From assembly GCA_937943665.1 (NCBI GenBank), contig CALEAR010000395.1, positions 1 to 19,964 of the forward strand: DNA of 19,964 bases, given 5' to 3'. How positions within the stretch are numbered: position 1 is the stretch's first letter; each line of letters starts with the position of its first letter. Made by a program: the position numbers and the translations under genes. Below, in pieces: positions 6,827-17,289 of this stretch. The stretch comes from an uncultured Alcanivoracaceae bacterium (GTDB lineage Bacteria; Pseudomonadota; Gammaproteobacteria; Pseudomonadales; Alcanivoracaceae). The notes below the pieces were generated by a model, which saw only the letters and a list, made by a program, of their open reading frames with translations, ran no database searches and was not told the origin of the DNA.

Positions 6827-7810
6827 ATGAGCCAGCCCATTCGTGTGGCGATTTTAGGCTATGGCAACCTTGGCCGTGGCGTGGAAGCAGCGATTCATAG
6901 AAATAAGGATATGCAGTTGGTGGCCATTTTCAGCCGCCGAGACCCTAGCACCTTTACAACGCCCGCCAGTGCCCCCTTTGTGCATGTATCAGAGCTGTTA
7001 GCCCACAAAGATAAGGTGGATGTGCTTGTATTGTGTGGTGGATCAGCCACAGATTTACCCGAGCAAACCCCTCAATACGTGAAAGATTTTGTGGTGGTGG
7101 ATAGCTTTGATACCCATGCCAAGGTGCCAGAACATTTTGCCGCTGTGGATGCCGCTGCCCAAGCTAACCAAAGCCTAGGGGTGATTGCCACCGGTTGGGA
7201 CCCTGGCTTGTTCTCTTTAAACCGTGTGTTAGGTGAGGCAGTGCTACCCCAAGGGGATACCTATACCTTTTGGGGAAAGGGGTTAAGCCAAGGGCATTCT
7301 GATGCTGTGCGTCGTGTGCCAGGTGTTGCCGCTGGTGTGCAATACACCTTACCTAACGAAGCCAGTGTGGAGCAGGTTCGCCAAGGCGAGCGCCCTGAAC
7401 TTAGCACCCGAGAAAAGCACGTGCGTGAGTGCTATGTGGTGCTAGAAGAGGGCGCCGATGAGGATACAGTGCGTGATGCTATCGTGAATATGCCGCATTA
7501 TTTTGAACCCTTTGATACCACGGTACATTTCATTACCCACGAGGAATTACAACGTGATCACTCCGCCATGCCCCACGGTGGCGTGGTGCTACGCAGCGGC
7601 GAAACAGAAGCCAATCACAAGCAAGCGGTGGAGTTTGGTTTACGCCTTGGTAGCAACCCTGAGTTCACAGGGAGTGTGCTTGTGGCCTATGCCCGTGCCG
7701 CCCATCGCATGTACGTGGCGGGTGAGCGTGGCGCAAAAACCGTATTTGATATTCCCATTGGCTTGCTTTCGCCCCATAGCCCAGAGGCGCTGCGAGCAGG
7801 GCAACTATAA
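6827..7810 (+). CDS. ddh: meso-Diaminopimelate D-dehydrogenase
   Basis: A 327-residue NADPH-dependent enzyme that makes meso-2,6-diaminopimelate in one reductive amination of L-2-amino-6-oxopimelate, bypassing the succinylase steps (DapD/C/E/F) of lysine and peptidoglycan synthesis. The dinucleotide fold begins with VAILGYGNLGRGVE (residues 7-20); FSRR at 35-38 matches the arginines that hold the NADP 2'-phosphate in Corynebacterium glutamicum Ddh. Substrate-site motifs are present: DSFDTH (92-97), GWDPG (123-127), GLSQGHSDAVRR, QYTLP and MPHGG. Length matches the family (about 320). ATG 6827 follows GAGAGGAGG; a longer frame from 6767 would start inside the upstream terminator. It is a single-gene unit with its own promoter and terminator and no dap gene nearby. 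Ddh is patchy in Gammaproteobacteria, so horizontal acquisition is plausible. Confidence 0.93.
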   Translation: MSQPIRVAILGYGNLGRGVEAAIHRNKDMQLVAIFSRRDPSTFTTPASAPFVHVSELLAHKDKVDVLVLCGGSATDLPEQTPQYVKDFVVVDSFDTHAKVPEHFAAVDAAAQANQSLGVIATGWDPGLFSLNRVLGEAVLPQGDTYTFWGKGLSQGHSDAVRRVPGVAAGVQYTLPNEASVEQVRQGERPELSTREKHVRECYVVLEEGADEDTVRDAIVNMPHYFEPFDTTVHFITHEELQRDHSAMPHGGVVLRSGETEANHKQAVEFGLRLGSNPEFTGSVLVAYARAAHRMYVAGERGAKTVFDIPIGLLSPHSPEALRAGQL

Positions 7811-7845
7811 GCATTATTAAAAAGTCCTAAATGGGTTTACAGATG

Positions 7846-7875
7846 GGGCCGATATCTTGGATAATCGGCCCTTTT
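7846..7875 (+). terminator. Rho-independent terminator after ddh
   Basis: GGGCCGAT (7846-7853) pairs perfectly with ATCGGCCC (7864-7871) across a 10-base loop, followed by TTTT. It lies 35 bases after the ddh stop. Confidence 0.85.
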
Positions 7876-7886
7876 ACATTTGTAAA
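7873..7886. promoter_or_regulatory. Short palindrome ahead of the DUF481 gene, possible operator
   Basis: TTTACA-TT-TGTAAA forms two perfect 6-base inverted arms, 26 bases before the ATG of the next gene and starting in the T tail of the ddh terminator. Any promoter for the DUF481 gene must lie here or within the terminator, so a DNA-binding regulator could act at this site. No regulator family is assigned. Confidence 0.3.
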
Positions 7887-7911
7887 CGATCACAACTAAG
7901 AAGGTTTGAAT

Positions 7912-8664
7912 ATGCGTAAGGTGTTGTTAGCTGTGGCATGTGCTTCCTTAGCCATGCCTGCGGTGGCTGCGGAAGAGGAAAATGATAACTGGGATGTGGA
8001 AGTAGGCCTAAACTACACCATGAAGCGTGGTAACACCCATTCTGATGCCTTTAGCGGTAAGGCGGAAGGTGAACGCGATGCTTTAAATTGGCGTCATCTT
8101 GCCAAGCTAGAAGCGGGTAACGAAGAAAAGCGTAATAAAGACGGTGATGACGAACGAATTGCGGAGCGTTACTTCGGTTCCTACAAATTAGATCGTAAAC
8201 TGGATGAGGCCAATTACATTTTTAACCTCATCTCTGCACAAAAAGATTTATTCAGCGGATACAACTACGAAGCCACCTACGCACTAGGTTATGGTCGTCG
8301 TGTGATTGAAAACGATCGCCACCGCCTAGATATTGAAGCGGGTCCTGGCTTTCGTGTTCGTGAGTTAGAAGAGCGTCCGGAAGATTGGTCCGCCAACAAG
8401 AGCCGCACGGAAAAAGATGCTGTTGCATTAGTGGCGCTACGCTATAAGTGGAAGATCACCGAAAACGCAGAATTCCGCGAGGAGATCACCAGTGAGCTCG
8501 AAGACGGTGCCTCTGTCACACGTGCTGAAACAAGCCTCACAAGCGCTATTAATAGCCGTTTATCTTTGCGTTTAAGCCATGTGCTGCGTCATAACAGCAA
8601 GCCTGCGGATGATATTCGCAAGAGTGATCAAGAGATTCTCGTTGGCTTAGTGTGGAGCCTATAA
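7912..8664 (+). CDS. DUF481 (YdiY-like) outer-membrane beta-barrel protein
   Basis: A 250-residue exported protein. Residues 1-20 form a classical signal peptide (basic MRK, hydrophobic core, cleavage likely after AVAA). The mature part has the DUF481 signature: WDVEVGLNYTMKRGNTHSDAFSGKAEGE near the N terminus, alternating polar/hydrophobic strands, AGPGFRVRE in the middle, and a final strand ending VGLVWSL, as expected for an outer-membrane barrel. E. coli YdiY and the 'salt-induced outer membrane protein' group are relatives; function is unknown. It is strongly charged (Glu, Lys, Arg, Asp). I chose ATG 7912 with AAGAAGG upstream; the in-frame TTG at 7906 would put two residues before the signal peptide and lies too close to that ribosome site. 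The gene stands alone between two terminators. Confidence 0.82.
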   Translation: MRKVLLAVACASLAMPAVAAEEENDNWDVEVGLNYTMKRGNTHSDAFSGKAEGERDALNWRHLAKLEAGNEEKRNKDGDDERIAERYFGSYKLDRKLDEANYIFNLISAQKDLFSGYNYEATYALGYGRRVIENDRHRLDIEAGPGFRVRELEERPEDWSANKSRTEKDAVALVALRYKWKITENAEFREEITSELEDGASVTRAETSLTSAINSRLSLRLSHVLRHNSKPADDIRKSDQEILVGLVWSL

Positions 8665-8686
8665 GCTCTTTATAAAGGCACACCAC

Positions 8687-8722
8687 AAACCCCAAAAGGC
8701 CGGGTGCTTTTTGGGGTTTTTT
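8687..8722 (+). terminator. Strong rho-independent terminator after the DUF481 gene
   Basis: AAACCCCAAAA (8687-8697) pairs with TTTTGGGGTTT (8709-8719) across an 11-base loop and runs into six Ts (8717-8722). The A-rich left side means it could also work in the other direction. Confidence 0.92.
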
Positions 8723-8749
8723 ATGTGTGGGAGTTCAAGAGGTAAAACA

Positions 8750-9427
8750 ATGCTAGGTGTGAGTGAGCCGGTGGTATCGAATCAAACCGAGGTGCATAAA
8801 AACCTCGTGCCCACGGTGGAAAAGCATTTACGGCATCCTTGGCGTGGCCCCATTGCCAAACACACTCAAGAGGCGTTTGCGCAATTGCAGCATTGGCGCG
8901 AAGCACAGGGCATGCAAAAGCCGTTAATAGTTGACACGGGCTGCGGTACAGGGCGTTCCACTTTTATGCTGGCGCAGCAGTTTCCTGAAGCACTTGTGGT
9001 GGGAGTGGACCAATCGGAAGATCGCTTACAACGCGGCCAACGACGCTTTCAATTTCCAGATAATGCCTTGTTGTTACGTGCAGAAGCGGCGGATTTATGG
9101 CGCTTAATGGCACAAGCGCAGTGGCGGTTGTGGCGCCACTATGTGTTGTATCCTAATCCCTGGCCTAAAGCTGCTCATTTGAGGCGCCGATGGCACGGGC
9201 ATCCTGCTTGGCGAGAGTTATTAGCCTTAGGTGGCCTTTTGCATTGCCGCACCAATTGGCGGCTGTATGTGGAAGAAATGGTGGTGGCCCTTGGAGTATC
9301 GCAAATTTCGGCACAGGTTGAGCCCTTGCACCTCACCAAGGCGAAAGAAGCATTAACGGATTTTGAGGAAAAGTACGCCTTAAGCGGGCATGAATTGTGG
9401 CAGCTAGAGGTGCAGTTGCCCCTGTAG
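8750..9427 (+). CDS. TrmB-like SAM-dependent methyltransferase paralogue
   Basis: A 225-residue Rossmann methyltransferase related to TrmB, the tRNA (guanine-46-N7)-methyltransferase. The SAM-binding motif DTGCGTGRS is at residues 62-70, and acidic motif II, VVGVDQSEDRL, at 83-93. The family's PDPWxKxxH motif appears as YPNPWPKAAH (134-143), and the later TDxxxY motif as TNWRLY (168-173). Both Asp residues normal in TrmB are therefore Asn, and E. coli studies place the second in catalysis. This is probably a diverged paralogue, with the true trmB elsewhere in the genome; its substrate may be a different nucleotide or RNA. The protein is unusually rich in Trp and His. ATG 8750 is preceded by AAGAGG; the longer frame starts in the upstream terminator. 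Confidence 0.75.
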   Translation: MLGVSEPVVSNQTEVHKNLVPTVEKHLRHPWRGPIAKHTQEAFAQLQHWREAQGMQKPLIVDTGCGTGRSTFMLAQQFPEALVVGVDQSEDRLQRGQRRFQFPDNALLLRAEAADLWRLMAQAQWRLWRHYVLYPNPWPKAAHLRRRWHGHPAWRELLALGGLLHCRTNWRLYVEEMVVALGVSQISAQVEPLHLTKAKEALTDFEEKYALSGHELWQLEVQLPL

Positions 9428-9432
9428 AGAGG

Positions 9433-9459
9433 TAAGGGGTAGGAGCTACCCCTTATTTT
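9433..9459 (+). terminator. Terminator between convergent genes
   Basis: TAAGGGGTAG (9433-9442) pairs over 10 bases with CTACCCCTTA (9446-9455) around a GAG loop, followed by TTTT on the plus strand. It starts 6 bases after the methyltransferase stop and ends 2 bases before the end of the facing GNAT gene. The minus-strand tail is less T-rich, so it mainly serves the plus strand. Confidence 0.78.
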
Positions 9460-9460
9460 G

Positions 9461-9883
9461 CTAAAGCTGTTTGAACATTTGTCGGTGGGGAATATCCGCT
9501 TCTAAGAAAATGCCCCCCGTAACGGTGAAGCCAGCGGCTTCATAAAAGCTAGTGGCATGGGTTTGCGCATGCAAGAAGATCTCTTTCATGTCCATGGCTT
9601 TGGCTTCGTCGGCAGCGGCCATTAATAGGGCTTTGCCAATGCCGCCGTTGCGATGTTGTTCGAGCACAGAAAGGCGGCTAATTTGGCCGCTTGGCATTAA
9701 TCGAATGCAACCAATAGGGTTATTCTCGCTATCCAAGGCGAGGAAATGCACTGAATCAGCATCTTTGTCATCCCATTCAAGCTCAGCAGGCACTCGCTGC
9801 TCTTTAATGAATACTGCTTCACGAACGCTTCTTAAAGCGGCTTCATCCGCATCCCAAGTGGTTTTTTTGATTGTAAACGTCAT
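9461..9883 (-). CDS. GNAT-family N-acetyltransferase (ElaA/YjcF-like)
   Basis: A 140-residue single-domain GNAT acetyltransferase, which transfers acetyl from acetyl-CoA to an unknown amine. The N-terminal motif LRSVREAVFIKEQRVP (about residues 17-32) is typical of the YjcF/ElaA branch. The central strand GCIRLM is followed by the CoA pyrophosphate-binding loop RNGGIG (residues 78-83, R-x-x-G-x-G) and helix KALLMAAADEA. The C-terminal half has SFYEAAGFTVTG and FLEADIPHRQM, also typical of this branch. It is the last gene of the minus-strand block, 10 bases downstream of roxA, and ends against a convergent terminator. The substrate cannot be told from sequence. Confidence 0.85.
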   Translation of the reverse strand: MTFTIKKTTWDADEAALRSVREAVFIKEQRVPAELEWDDKDADSVHFLALDSENNPIGCIRLMPSGQISRLSVLEQHRNGGIGKALLMAAADEAKAMDMKEIFLHAQTHATSFYEAAGFTVTGGIFLEADIPHRQMFKQL

Positions 9884-9893
9884 TTTTACCTCG

Positions 9894-11006
9894 CTAAAGA
9901 AGGGTGAAATAGCCTTCTTCTAGCCACATTTCTAGTAGTGCTTGGCTTTCCTTGCACTGATACGTATCAAGTTGCGCCGTAGTATACAGGCGTTGTTGTG
10001 CAAGATAAGTGGCAAAAGAAATTAAGTGGGTGTCTAAGGGGTATAAAATGCCATTGACCCATAAGCCTTCTTGGGTGCAAAGCATTCTTACCCCACCTGT
10101 GCGCACCATGGCCGCATCGGGGTGCGCCTGTTTAATGGCCTCCACTGCCGTTTCACAAACCTCAGGAAATTGCCGGGGTTCAGTGAGCAACTCTGCGAAG
10201 GCACGCTCAGCTGCTTCCTTAGACAATAAAGAAAGGGCTTGTTCCTTAAGGGCGGCCACATCGCAAGTTGTTAGCTTACCGGAGGTGGCCACGTGCTCGC
10301 GCTCACCATCGGTATACAGGGTGTTAGCGTTTTCCGCTAAGGTTTCATCGGTGAGGCGGGCTAACAAATCCGTTAACCGAGGGGCCCGAAAGCCCACGGA
10401 CCAAGTGATGCAATCCTCACTTGTGGCCACGCCCCAATGGGCCACTCCAGGGGGTAAATAAATAACATCCCCAGGGTTCATAAGATGGGTGCTTTCAATG
10501 GGCATATCCGCGATAAGATCGAGGGCTTCCGTGGATTGCCGCGGCGTGTTTTCATTGCATAAGGGGCCTAGCTGCCATTCACGCTGGCCCTGTGCCTGAA
10601 TCAAAAACACATCATAGCGATCAAAGTGGGGGCCTACGCTGCCACCTTTTGCCGCATAACTCACCATAATATCCTCGTGGCGCCAGCTCGGCAGGAAGTT
10701 AAAGTCATCAAGCAGCAAGGAAAGGTGGGTGAGATAATAATCCACGGATTGCACCAGCAGTGTCCAATCCTGGGCTTTTGCACTCGGCAGTGTGTTAAAG
10801 GGGCCGTGCTGAAGTGTCCAAGGACCCTCATCACGGCCGGTAATCAGGCGTGATTCCACATCGTGGCGCTGAGCCAAGGCAAACAGTTGCGCTTGGCTCA
10901 GGCTTTCCAACCCAGTGGCGGCTTGTGGCATCACCAGGGGCTTTTTTTGCCAATGGTGTTGCAAGAAGGCCTCCGCCGCCATGGGTAAGGTGAAGCGGGG
11001 TAGCAT
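9894..11006 (-). CDS. roxA: Ribosomal protein uL16 arginine 3-hydroxylase (YcfD/RoxA)
   Basis: A 370-residue JmjC/cupin Fe(II)- and 2-oxoglutarate-dependent oxygenase, matching E. coli YcfD (373), which hydroxylates an arginine of ribosomal protein L16. The iron triad is visible: H127 and D129 in GPHFDRYDVF, and H190 in PPGVAHWG. The N-terminal F..HHWQKKPLVM and GRDEGPWTLQHGPF segments and the C-terminal dimerisation/winged-helix part (from about residue 220) are also present. I start at ATG 11006 (MLPRF), one base after the purB stop; a ten-residue extension would run back into purB. That spacing suggests translational coupling with purB. Oxygen dependence of this enzyme could tie ribosome modification to oxygen supply. 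Confidence 0.92.
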   Translation of the reverse strand: MLPRFTLPMAAEAFLQHHWQKKPLVMPQAATGLESLSQAQLFALAQRHDVESRLITGRDEGPWTLQHGPFNTLPSAKAQDWTLLVQSVDYYLTHLSLLLDDFNFLPSWRHEDIMVSYAAKGGSVGPHFDRYDVFLIQAQGQREWQLGPLCNENTPRQSTEALDLIADMPIESTHLMNPGDVIYLPPGVAHWGVATSEDCITWSVGFRAPRLTDLLARLTDETLAENANTLYTDGEREHVATSGKLTTCDVAALKEQALSLLSKEAAERAFAELLTEPRQFPEVCETAVEAIKQAHPDAAMVRTGGVRMLCTQEGLWVNGILYPLDTHLISFATYLAQQRLYTTAQLDTYQCKESQALLEMWLEEGYFTLL

Positions 11007-11007
11007 C

Positions 11008-12420
<1,413 letters not shown>

Positions 12421-12423
12421 TCA

Positions 12424-13050
12424 TTAACGCATAAGCTCTAATGCATTAATGAGTTTTCGTTTACTAAACAGTAAGCGCCATTGGCGCCCACCTACCTGAT
12501 GCCACAAAAAGGCGGCGCGTACAGCACACAACAGCAGGGTGCGAATGCGTGCAGCGCCAAGTTCACTTTGTAAGTATTCAGGCTTTCCTGGCACACGAAT
12601 ACGCTTGGGTAAGGTGCTGATGGTATCCGTGTAAATGCCGGAGAGCCGCTGAGTGAGCTCTGTGCCTGTGATGTCTTCAAAAAAGGCTTTTTGCCCTTCT
12701 AAGGCCTTCAGGCGCTGTTGTAAGTTATCTATGAGTTGTGTTTGTTTGCGCGCCTGGCGGCTAATAAAAATTACTGTCATGGCGTATTGCAAGGTGCGCC
12801 TGTGCCCATCGGTGAGCTGTTGGTTCGAAAATAATTGCTTTAGCAAATCGCGGCCTAGGCGCAGCTCATTAAGATTTGGAAAAATATCATTAAAGTGAGC
12901 AGGGTTAAGCTCCACAGTGGCTTGCACCAAAGGGGCTGCGGCGGCGGTATCCCATTGGCCTGTGGTGGCAACCTTATCCACCAAATAACAGGCTTGGAAG
13001 AGGGCACTTAAGGCAATGGCTTGTTGTTCAATAGCACTGTATTCAGTCAT
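12424..13050 (-). CDS. hflD: High-frequency lysogenisation protein HflD homologue
   Basis: A 208-residue mostly helical protein of the HflD/YcfC family, within the usual length (about 205-213). Recognisable stretches are [20 protein letters not shown] at the N terminus, [15 protein letters not shown] in the middle, and [10 protein letters not shown] with [17 protein letters not shown] near the end. In E. coli it is a peripheral inner-membrane protein known for binding lambda CII; its own cellular role is unclear. The mnmA-hflD-purB order is strongly conserved, and here the start overlaps the mnmA stop by 8 bases, suggesting coupled expression. AGAGG precedes the ATG. Confidence 0.92.
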   Translation of the reverse strand: MTEYSAIEQQAIALSALFQACYLVDKVATTGQWDTAAAAPLVQATVELNPAHFNDIFPNLNELRLGRDLLKQLFSNQQLTDGHRRTLQYAMTVIFISRQARKQTQLIDNLQQRLKALEGQKAFFEDITGTELTQRLSGIYTDTISTLPKRIRVPGKPEYLQSELGAARIRTLLLCAVRAAFLWHQVGGRQWRLLFSKRKLINALELMR

Positions 13051-14182
13051 GGGTGGCCTCTATCACTGCACCACCAAGGCACACATCACCATCATAAAAC
13101 ACCACGGATTGCCCGGGTGTAACGGCCCGTTGTGGTGTATCAAAGGTAACGCTAACGGTGTGTTCATCCAAGGGAGTTACTGTGCAGGCTTGATCTGCTT
13201 GGCGATAGCGAGTTTTCGCAGTGCATCGCAGCGGCATGGTGGGGGCTTCGCCAGCTATCCAGTGCACAGGGCCTGTGGTTAACCCTTGGCTAAAGAGTAG
13301 GGGGTGATCATGGCCTTGTACCGCCACTAGAGTGTTAGTGGAAAGATCTTTTTGTGCCACATACCAAGGCTCATCGCTGGCATGGGCTAATCCGCCAATG
13401 CCTAGGCCTTGGCGTTGGCCTAAGGTGTAGTACATTAAGCCATGGTGCTCACCAATTTCACGCCCTTTGTCATCCACCATTTTACCGGGTTGAGCGGGCA
13501 AATAGCGCTCTAAAAAATCCTTAAAACGGCGCTCACCAATAAAACAAATACCTGTGGAATCTTTTTTCCGCGCATTGGCAAATCCACGCGCTTCAGCAAT
13601 GCGGCGCACTTCGGTTTTTTCTAATTGCCCTAGGGGAAATAAGGTGCGATTAAAGTTGGCACCACTCACCGCATGCAAAAAATAGGATTGATCCTTGTTG
13701 TTATCGGCACCGCGTAACAGTTGCGCATGGCCAGTGCCACAGGCGTGATGGTGCACCTGAGCATAGTGGCCTGTGGCAATACCATCGGCGCCAAGGGTAA
13801 GGGCATGATCTAAAAAGGCTTTGAATTTGATTTCTTTGTTGCACAGGATATCGGGGTTGGGCGTTCTGCCTGCTTGATACTCCTCAAGAAAGTGTTCAAA
13901 CACGCGATCCCAATACTCTTGAGCAAAGTTTGCCGTGTGCAATTCAATACCCAGTACGCCAGCCACTTGCATAGCATCAAGCAGATCCTCTTGGGCGGTG
14001 CAGTACTCGGTGCCATCGTCCTCTTCCCAATTTTTCATAAAGAGGCCTTCCACTTGATACCCTTGATCAAGAAGAAGGGCAGCCGCCACGGCGGAATCCA
14101 CACCGCCGGACATGCCTAAAATAATGCGAGTGTCCTCTGGCGCTTTTGCCAGAGGGTGTTGTGTATCTACTGTTGCGGCCAT
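13043..14182 (-). CDS. mnmA: tRNA-specific 2-thiouridylase MnmA
   Basis: A 379-residue ATP-dependent enzyme that places sulphur at the 2-position of the wobble uridine (U34) of tRNA-Lys, -Glu and -Gln, using sulphur relayed from IscS through Tus proteins. The PP-loop motif GMSGGVDS is at residues 23-30. The two catalytic cysteines are C114 in NPDILCN and C213 in [10 protein letters not shown] 20-residue N-terminal extension precedes the PP-loop, and the C-terminal beta-barrel is complete. The ATG at 14182 lies inside the end of nudJ (16-base overlap), with only a weak GAG ahead of it, so translation probably depends on coupling with nudJ. It ends in TGA. Confidence 0.96.
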   Translation of the reverse strand: MAATVDTQHPLAKAPEDTRIILGMSGGVDSAVAAALLLDQGYQVEGLFMKNWEEDDGTEYCTAQEDLLDAMQVAGVLGIELHTANFAQEYWDRVFEHFLEEYQAGRTPNPDILCNKEIKFKAFLDHALTLGADGIATGHYAQVHHHACGTGHAQLLRGADNNKDQSYFLHAVSGANFNRTLFPLGQLEKTEVRRIAEARGFANARKKDSTGICFIGERRFKDFLERYLPAQPGKMVDDKGREIGEHHGLMYYTLGQRQGLGIGGLAHASDEPWYVAQKDLSTNTLVAVQGHDHPLLFSQGLTTGPVHWIAGEAPTMPLRCTAKTRYRQADQACTVTPLDEHTVSVTFDTPQRAVTPGQSVVFYDGDVCLGGAVIEATHD

Positions 14183-14625
14183 GGGTGCTCGTATAGAAGA
14201 TCTAATGGAAATCGCTTTCCTGCTAAATAGTGTTCAAGGCAGGGAAGCACCAAAGGGCTGCGATGCTGCGCTTGCACCGCTCGAATGGCATCTGCTGTGA
14301 GCCATTGTGTATCGTAAATATCTGGATCAAGGGCGGCCTTTGCGTGAAAGTGTTTGGCGTTACCGGCAAAACAATACCGGTGGTACACGGGCCCACCAGG
14401 CGCCACTTGGAAAACAAACACGCCCACAAAGGCGTTTAGCTCCACTTCCCAAGCGGTTTCTTCGAGGGCTTCACGGCGCGCCGCCTGCATCAGATGCTCT
14501 CCCGCTTCCACGTGACCTGTGGGTTGGTTGTAACGGAGTTCTCCTTGGATCATTTCACGAACCATTAAAAATTTTCCGTTGTCTTCCACCACTGTGGCCA
14601 CAGTAATTCGCGGTGAGTACGTCAT
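14167..14625 (-). CDS. nudJ: Nudix hydrolase NudJ (HMP-PP phosphatase)
   Basis: A 152-residue Nudix enzyme of the NudJ type; in E. coli NudJ (153 residues) hydrolyses hydroxymethylpyrimidine pyrophosphate and nucleoside di/triphosphates. The Nudix box spans residues 37-59: GHVEAGE, then [10 protein letters not shown]. The Mg-binding REXXEE core is intact, but the usual Gly near the end of the box (EExG) is Ala at residue 58. [12 protein letters not shown] and the RFPLDLLY end also match NudJ. I chose ATG 14625 with GAGG upstream; a ten-residue extension is possible. Position before mnmA is as in E. coli and Pseudomonas, where both function and order are conserved. Confidence 0.92.
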   Translation of the reverse strand: MTYSPRITVATVVEDNGKFLMVREMIQGELRYNQPTGHVEAGEHLMQAARREALEETAWEVELNAFVGVFVFQVAPGGPVYHRYCFAGNAKHFHAKAALDPDIYDTQWLTADAIRAVQAQHRSPLVLPCLEHYLAGKRFPLDLLYEHPWPQQ

Positions 14626-14666
14626 CTTCAATGCCTCATTTACAATGCGTGGCAATGATAGCCGAT

Positions 14667-15275
14667 TTAGCTTCTTTTCGCACTTTTATGACGCGCTGAA
14701 TGAGGGCCGCGCCGCTGGCGGTTTTTGCGTGGTGCCGGCACTTGTAGCTCAAGGGTTTCGCCCACATCAATATTGCCCAAATGCCATTGCCCCACACGAA
14801 ATCGAATTAATCTGAGGGTGGGGTGTCCCACCGCTGCTGTCATGCGCCGCACCTGACGGTTGCGACCTTCTGTAATGGTGAGCTTTAGCCAAGCGGTGGG
14901 AATATGCTTGCGCTCTCGAATGGGCGGATGTCTTTCCCACAATCGCGGTGGGGGTTCTAGGCTAGCGTCGGCGGGTAGGGTAAGCCCATCTTTGAGCATG
15001 ACACCCTTTTGCAATTGGGCTAAGGCTTGAGCATCGGGAATGCCTTCCACCTGAGCATAATAGGTTTTGGGCAAACCAAACTTCGGGTGGCTAATGCGGT
15101 GCTGCAAGGCACCATTATCTGTAAGCAGCAAAAGGCCTTCTGAATCCCAATCCAAACGGCCGGCGGGGTATATCCCTGGAAGAGAGATGTAATCAGCTAA
15201 GGTGCTTTTATCGCCGCTCGTGGTGAATTGACTCAGCACACGGAAGGGTTTGTTGAATAAAATAAGGCGCGCCAT
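14667..15275 (-). CDS. rluE: 23S rRNA pseudouridine(2457) synthase
   Basis: A 202-residue RsuA-family pseudouridine synthase without an S4 domain, as in RluE, which makes pseudouridine 2457 in 23S rRNA. It opens with [14 protein letters not shown]. The catalytic loop [17 protein letters not shown] puts the nucleophile at D42, and the C-terminal [23 protein letters not shown] is characteristic. The last 20 residues are Arg/Lys/His-rich. It is the first gene of the minus-strand block and lies 41 bases ahead of nudJ, the same neighbour as in E. coli. The ATG at 15275 has no clear ribosome site. Only 41 bases separate it from cspD, so it may be partly transcribed from the cspD promoter. Confidence 0.93.
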   Translation of the reverse strand: MARLILFNKPFRVLSQFTTSGDKSTLADYISLPGIYPAGRLDWDSEGLLLLTDNGALQHRISHPKFGLPKTYYAQVEGIPDAQALAQLQKGVMLKDGLTLPADASLEPPPRLWERHPPIRERKHIPTAWLKLTITEGRNRQVRRMTAAVGHPTLRLIRFRVGQWHLGNIDVGETLELQVPAPRKNRQRRGPHSARHKSAKRS

Positions 15276-15297
15276 ATACCGTTACAACAAAGCAGGT

Positions 15298-15318
15298 AAA
15301 TAGGCGCTAGGCCCATTT
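15298..15318 (-). terminator. Weak hairpin after cspD
   Basis: On the minus strand AAATGGGC pairs with GCCTATTT (one G-T pair) around a 5-base loop, starting in the cspD stop codon. The tail (ACCTGCTTTG) is poor, so it may only attenuate reading into rluE. Confidence 0.3.
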
Positions 15319-15538
15319 ACTCGGAATTATCGTCCTCTAATACCACTAGATTGGTGGCGTGGTAACCTTTTTGCACCGGTTGCGGATCATAAGACACCCG
15401 CTGGCCGGCTTTTAAGCTACGGTAACCCTCCATTTGAATGTAAGAATGATGCACGAACACATCATCGCCACCTTCATCTGGGCGGATAAACCCATAACCT
15501 TTGGTGTTACTAAACCATTTAACTTTACCCGTTGCCAT
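15317..15538 (-). CDS. cspD: Cold-shock-domain protein (CspD-like)
   Basis: A 73-residue single OB-fold cold-shock protein that binds single-stranded DNA or RNA. RNP1 is KGYGFI (residues 13-18) and RNP2 is VFVHHS (27-32). The acidic C-terminal end (VVLEDDNSE) and the position next to infA in the conserved cspD-clpS-clpA-infA neighbourhood favour CspD, a stationary-phase replication inhibitor, over CspA-type proteins; the call between Csp paralogues rests mainly on this context. I chose ATG 15538 with AAGGGG upstream; a 12-residue extension is not family-like. The divergently placed clpS normally next to it is absent here. Confidence 0.85.
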   Translation of the reverse strand: MATGKVKWFSNTKGYGFIRPDEGGDDVFVHHSYIQMEGYRSLKAGQRVSYDPQPVQKGYHATNLVVLEDDNSE

Positions 15539-15735
15539 TTTTATCCCCTTACAAATACATACCGCTCGAGGCAAACCTTATTCTTATGAAAATAGCGAAA
15601 CCGCATCCCTACACCTTTCACCACAGTGTAAGTTCTGTCAAGTAAAATTAATGATTTCAAAAGGCTATGAAGCAATAAGAAAGGAGAAATATAAGCAAGG
15701 GGAAGCAGGCGAGTGCATGCACCCGCCTGTAAATA
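15539..15735. other. cspD upstream / infA downstream region (197 bases)
   Basis: This holds the cspD promoter on the minus strand: a perfect -35 box TTGACA lies at 15636-15641 (reading TGTCAA on the plus strand), but no convincing -10 sits 16-18 bases from it. With the ATG at 15538, a leader of roughly 70 bases would be made. The infA hairpin at 15706-15729 is also here. No trace of clpS or clpA coding sequence is visible. Confidence 0.5.
15706..15729 (-). terminator. Near-perfect 24-base palindrome after infA
   Basis: CAGGCGGGTGCA (minus strand) pairs with TGCACTCGCCTG with one G-T pair, giving a long GC-rich stem 6 bases after the infA stop. The tail is only moderately T-rich (CTTCCCCTTGCTTATATTT), so it is a terminator or an RNA-stabilising hairpin. 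Confidence 0.5.
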
Positions 15736-15954
15736 CTATTTCATGCGGAACGTAATACGCCCTTTGGTGAGATCGTAGGGCGACATTTCCACTTTCACTC
15801 GATCACCCGTGAGAATACGAATATAGTGCTTGCGCATTTTCCCAGAAATGTGGGCAATAATCTCATGATCGTTTTCGAGCTTTACTCGAAACATGGTATT
15901 GGGAAGCGTCTCAGTAACAACGCCTTCTAACTCTAACTGCTCTTCTTTTGCCAT
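15736..15954 (-). CDS. infA: Translation initiation factor IF-1
   Basis: A 72-residue OB-fold protein that binds the ribosomal A site on the 30S subunit and helps IF-2 and IF-3 during initiation. Length and sequence are standard for the family: [13 protein letters not shown], then [34 protein letters not shown] and the end KGRITFRMK. It stands alone: trxB ends 131 bases upstream behind a terminator hairpin, and a long palindrome follows. A weak sigma70-like pair (TTGCAC, 17-base spacer, CACAAT) lies upstream in that gap on the minus strand. In E. coli and Pseudomonas the flanking genes are aat on one side and clpA on the other; both are missing here. Confidence 0.97.
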   Translation of the reverse strand: MAKEEQLELEGVVTETLPNTMFRVKLENDHEIIAHISGKMRKHYIRILTGDRVKVEMSPYDLTKGRITFRMK

Positions 15955-16046
15955 GAATATTGTTTACCGTTAAAAGTGAACATGAAATGAAGGCTAGATT
16001 GTGCCGCAAAAGCGACCATTGTGCAAAGCCATAGAATAAATTGTTT

Positions 16047-17289
<1,243 letters not shown>

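Noticed and set aside
7912..7944. Lipoprotein signal in the DUF481 protein (Cys10)
   Set aside because: AVAC lacks the Leu at -3 and lies too early; a signal peptidase I site at AVAA fits better.
10009..10461. 150-codon plus-strand frame inside roxA
   Set aside because: Antisense shadow of a well-supported gene; no ribosome site and no recognisable family.
15501..15755. 84-codon plus-strand frame across the cspD-infA gap
   Set aside because: Covers the cspD start and the infA end on the opposite strand; no ribosome site, composition not protein-like.
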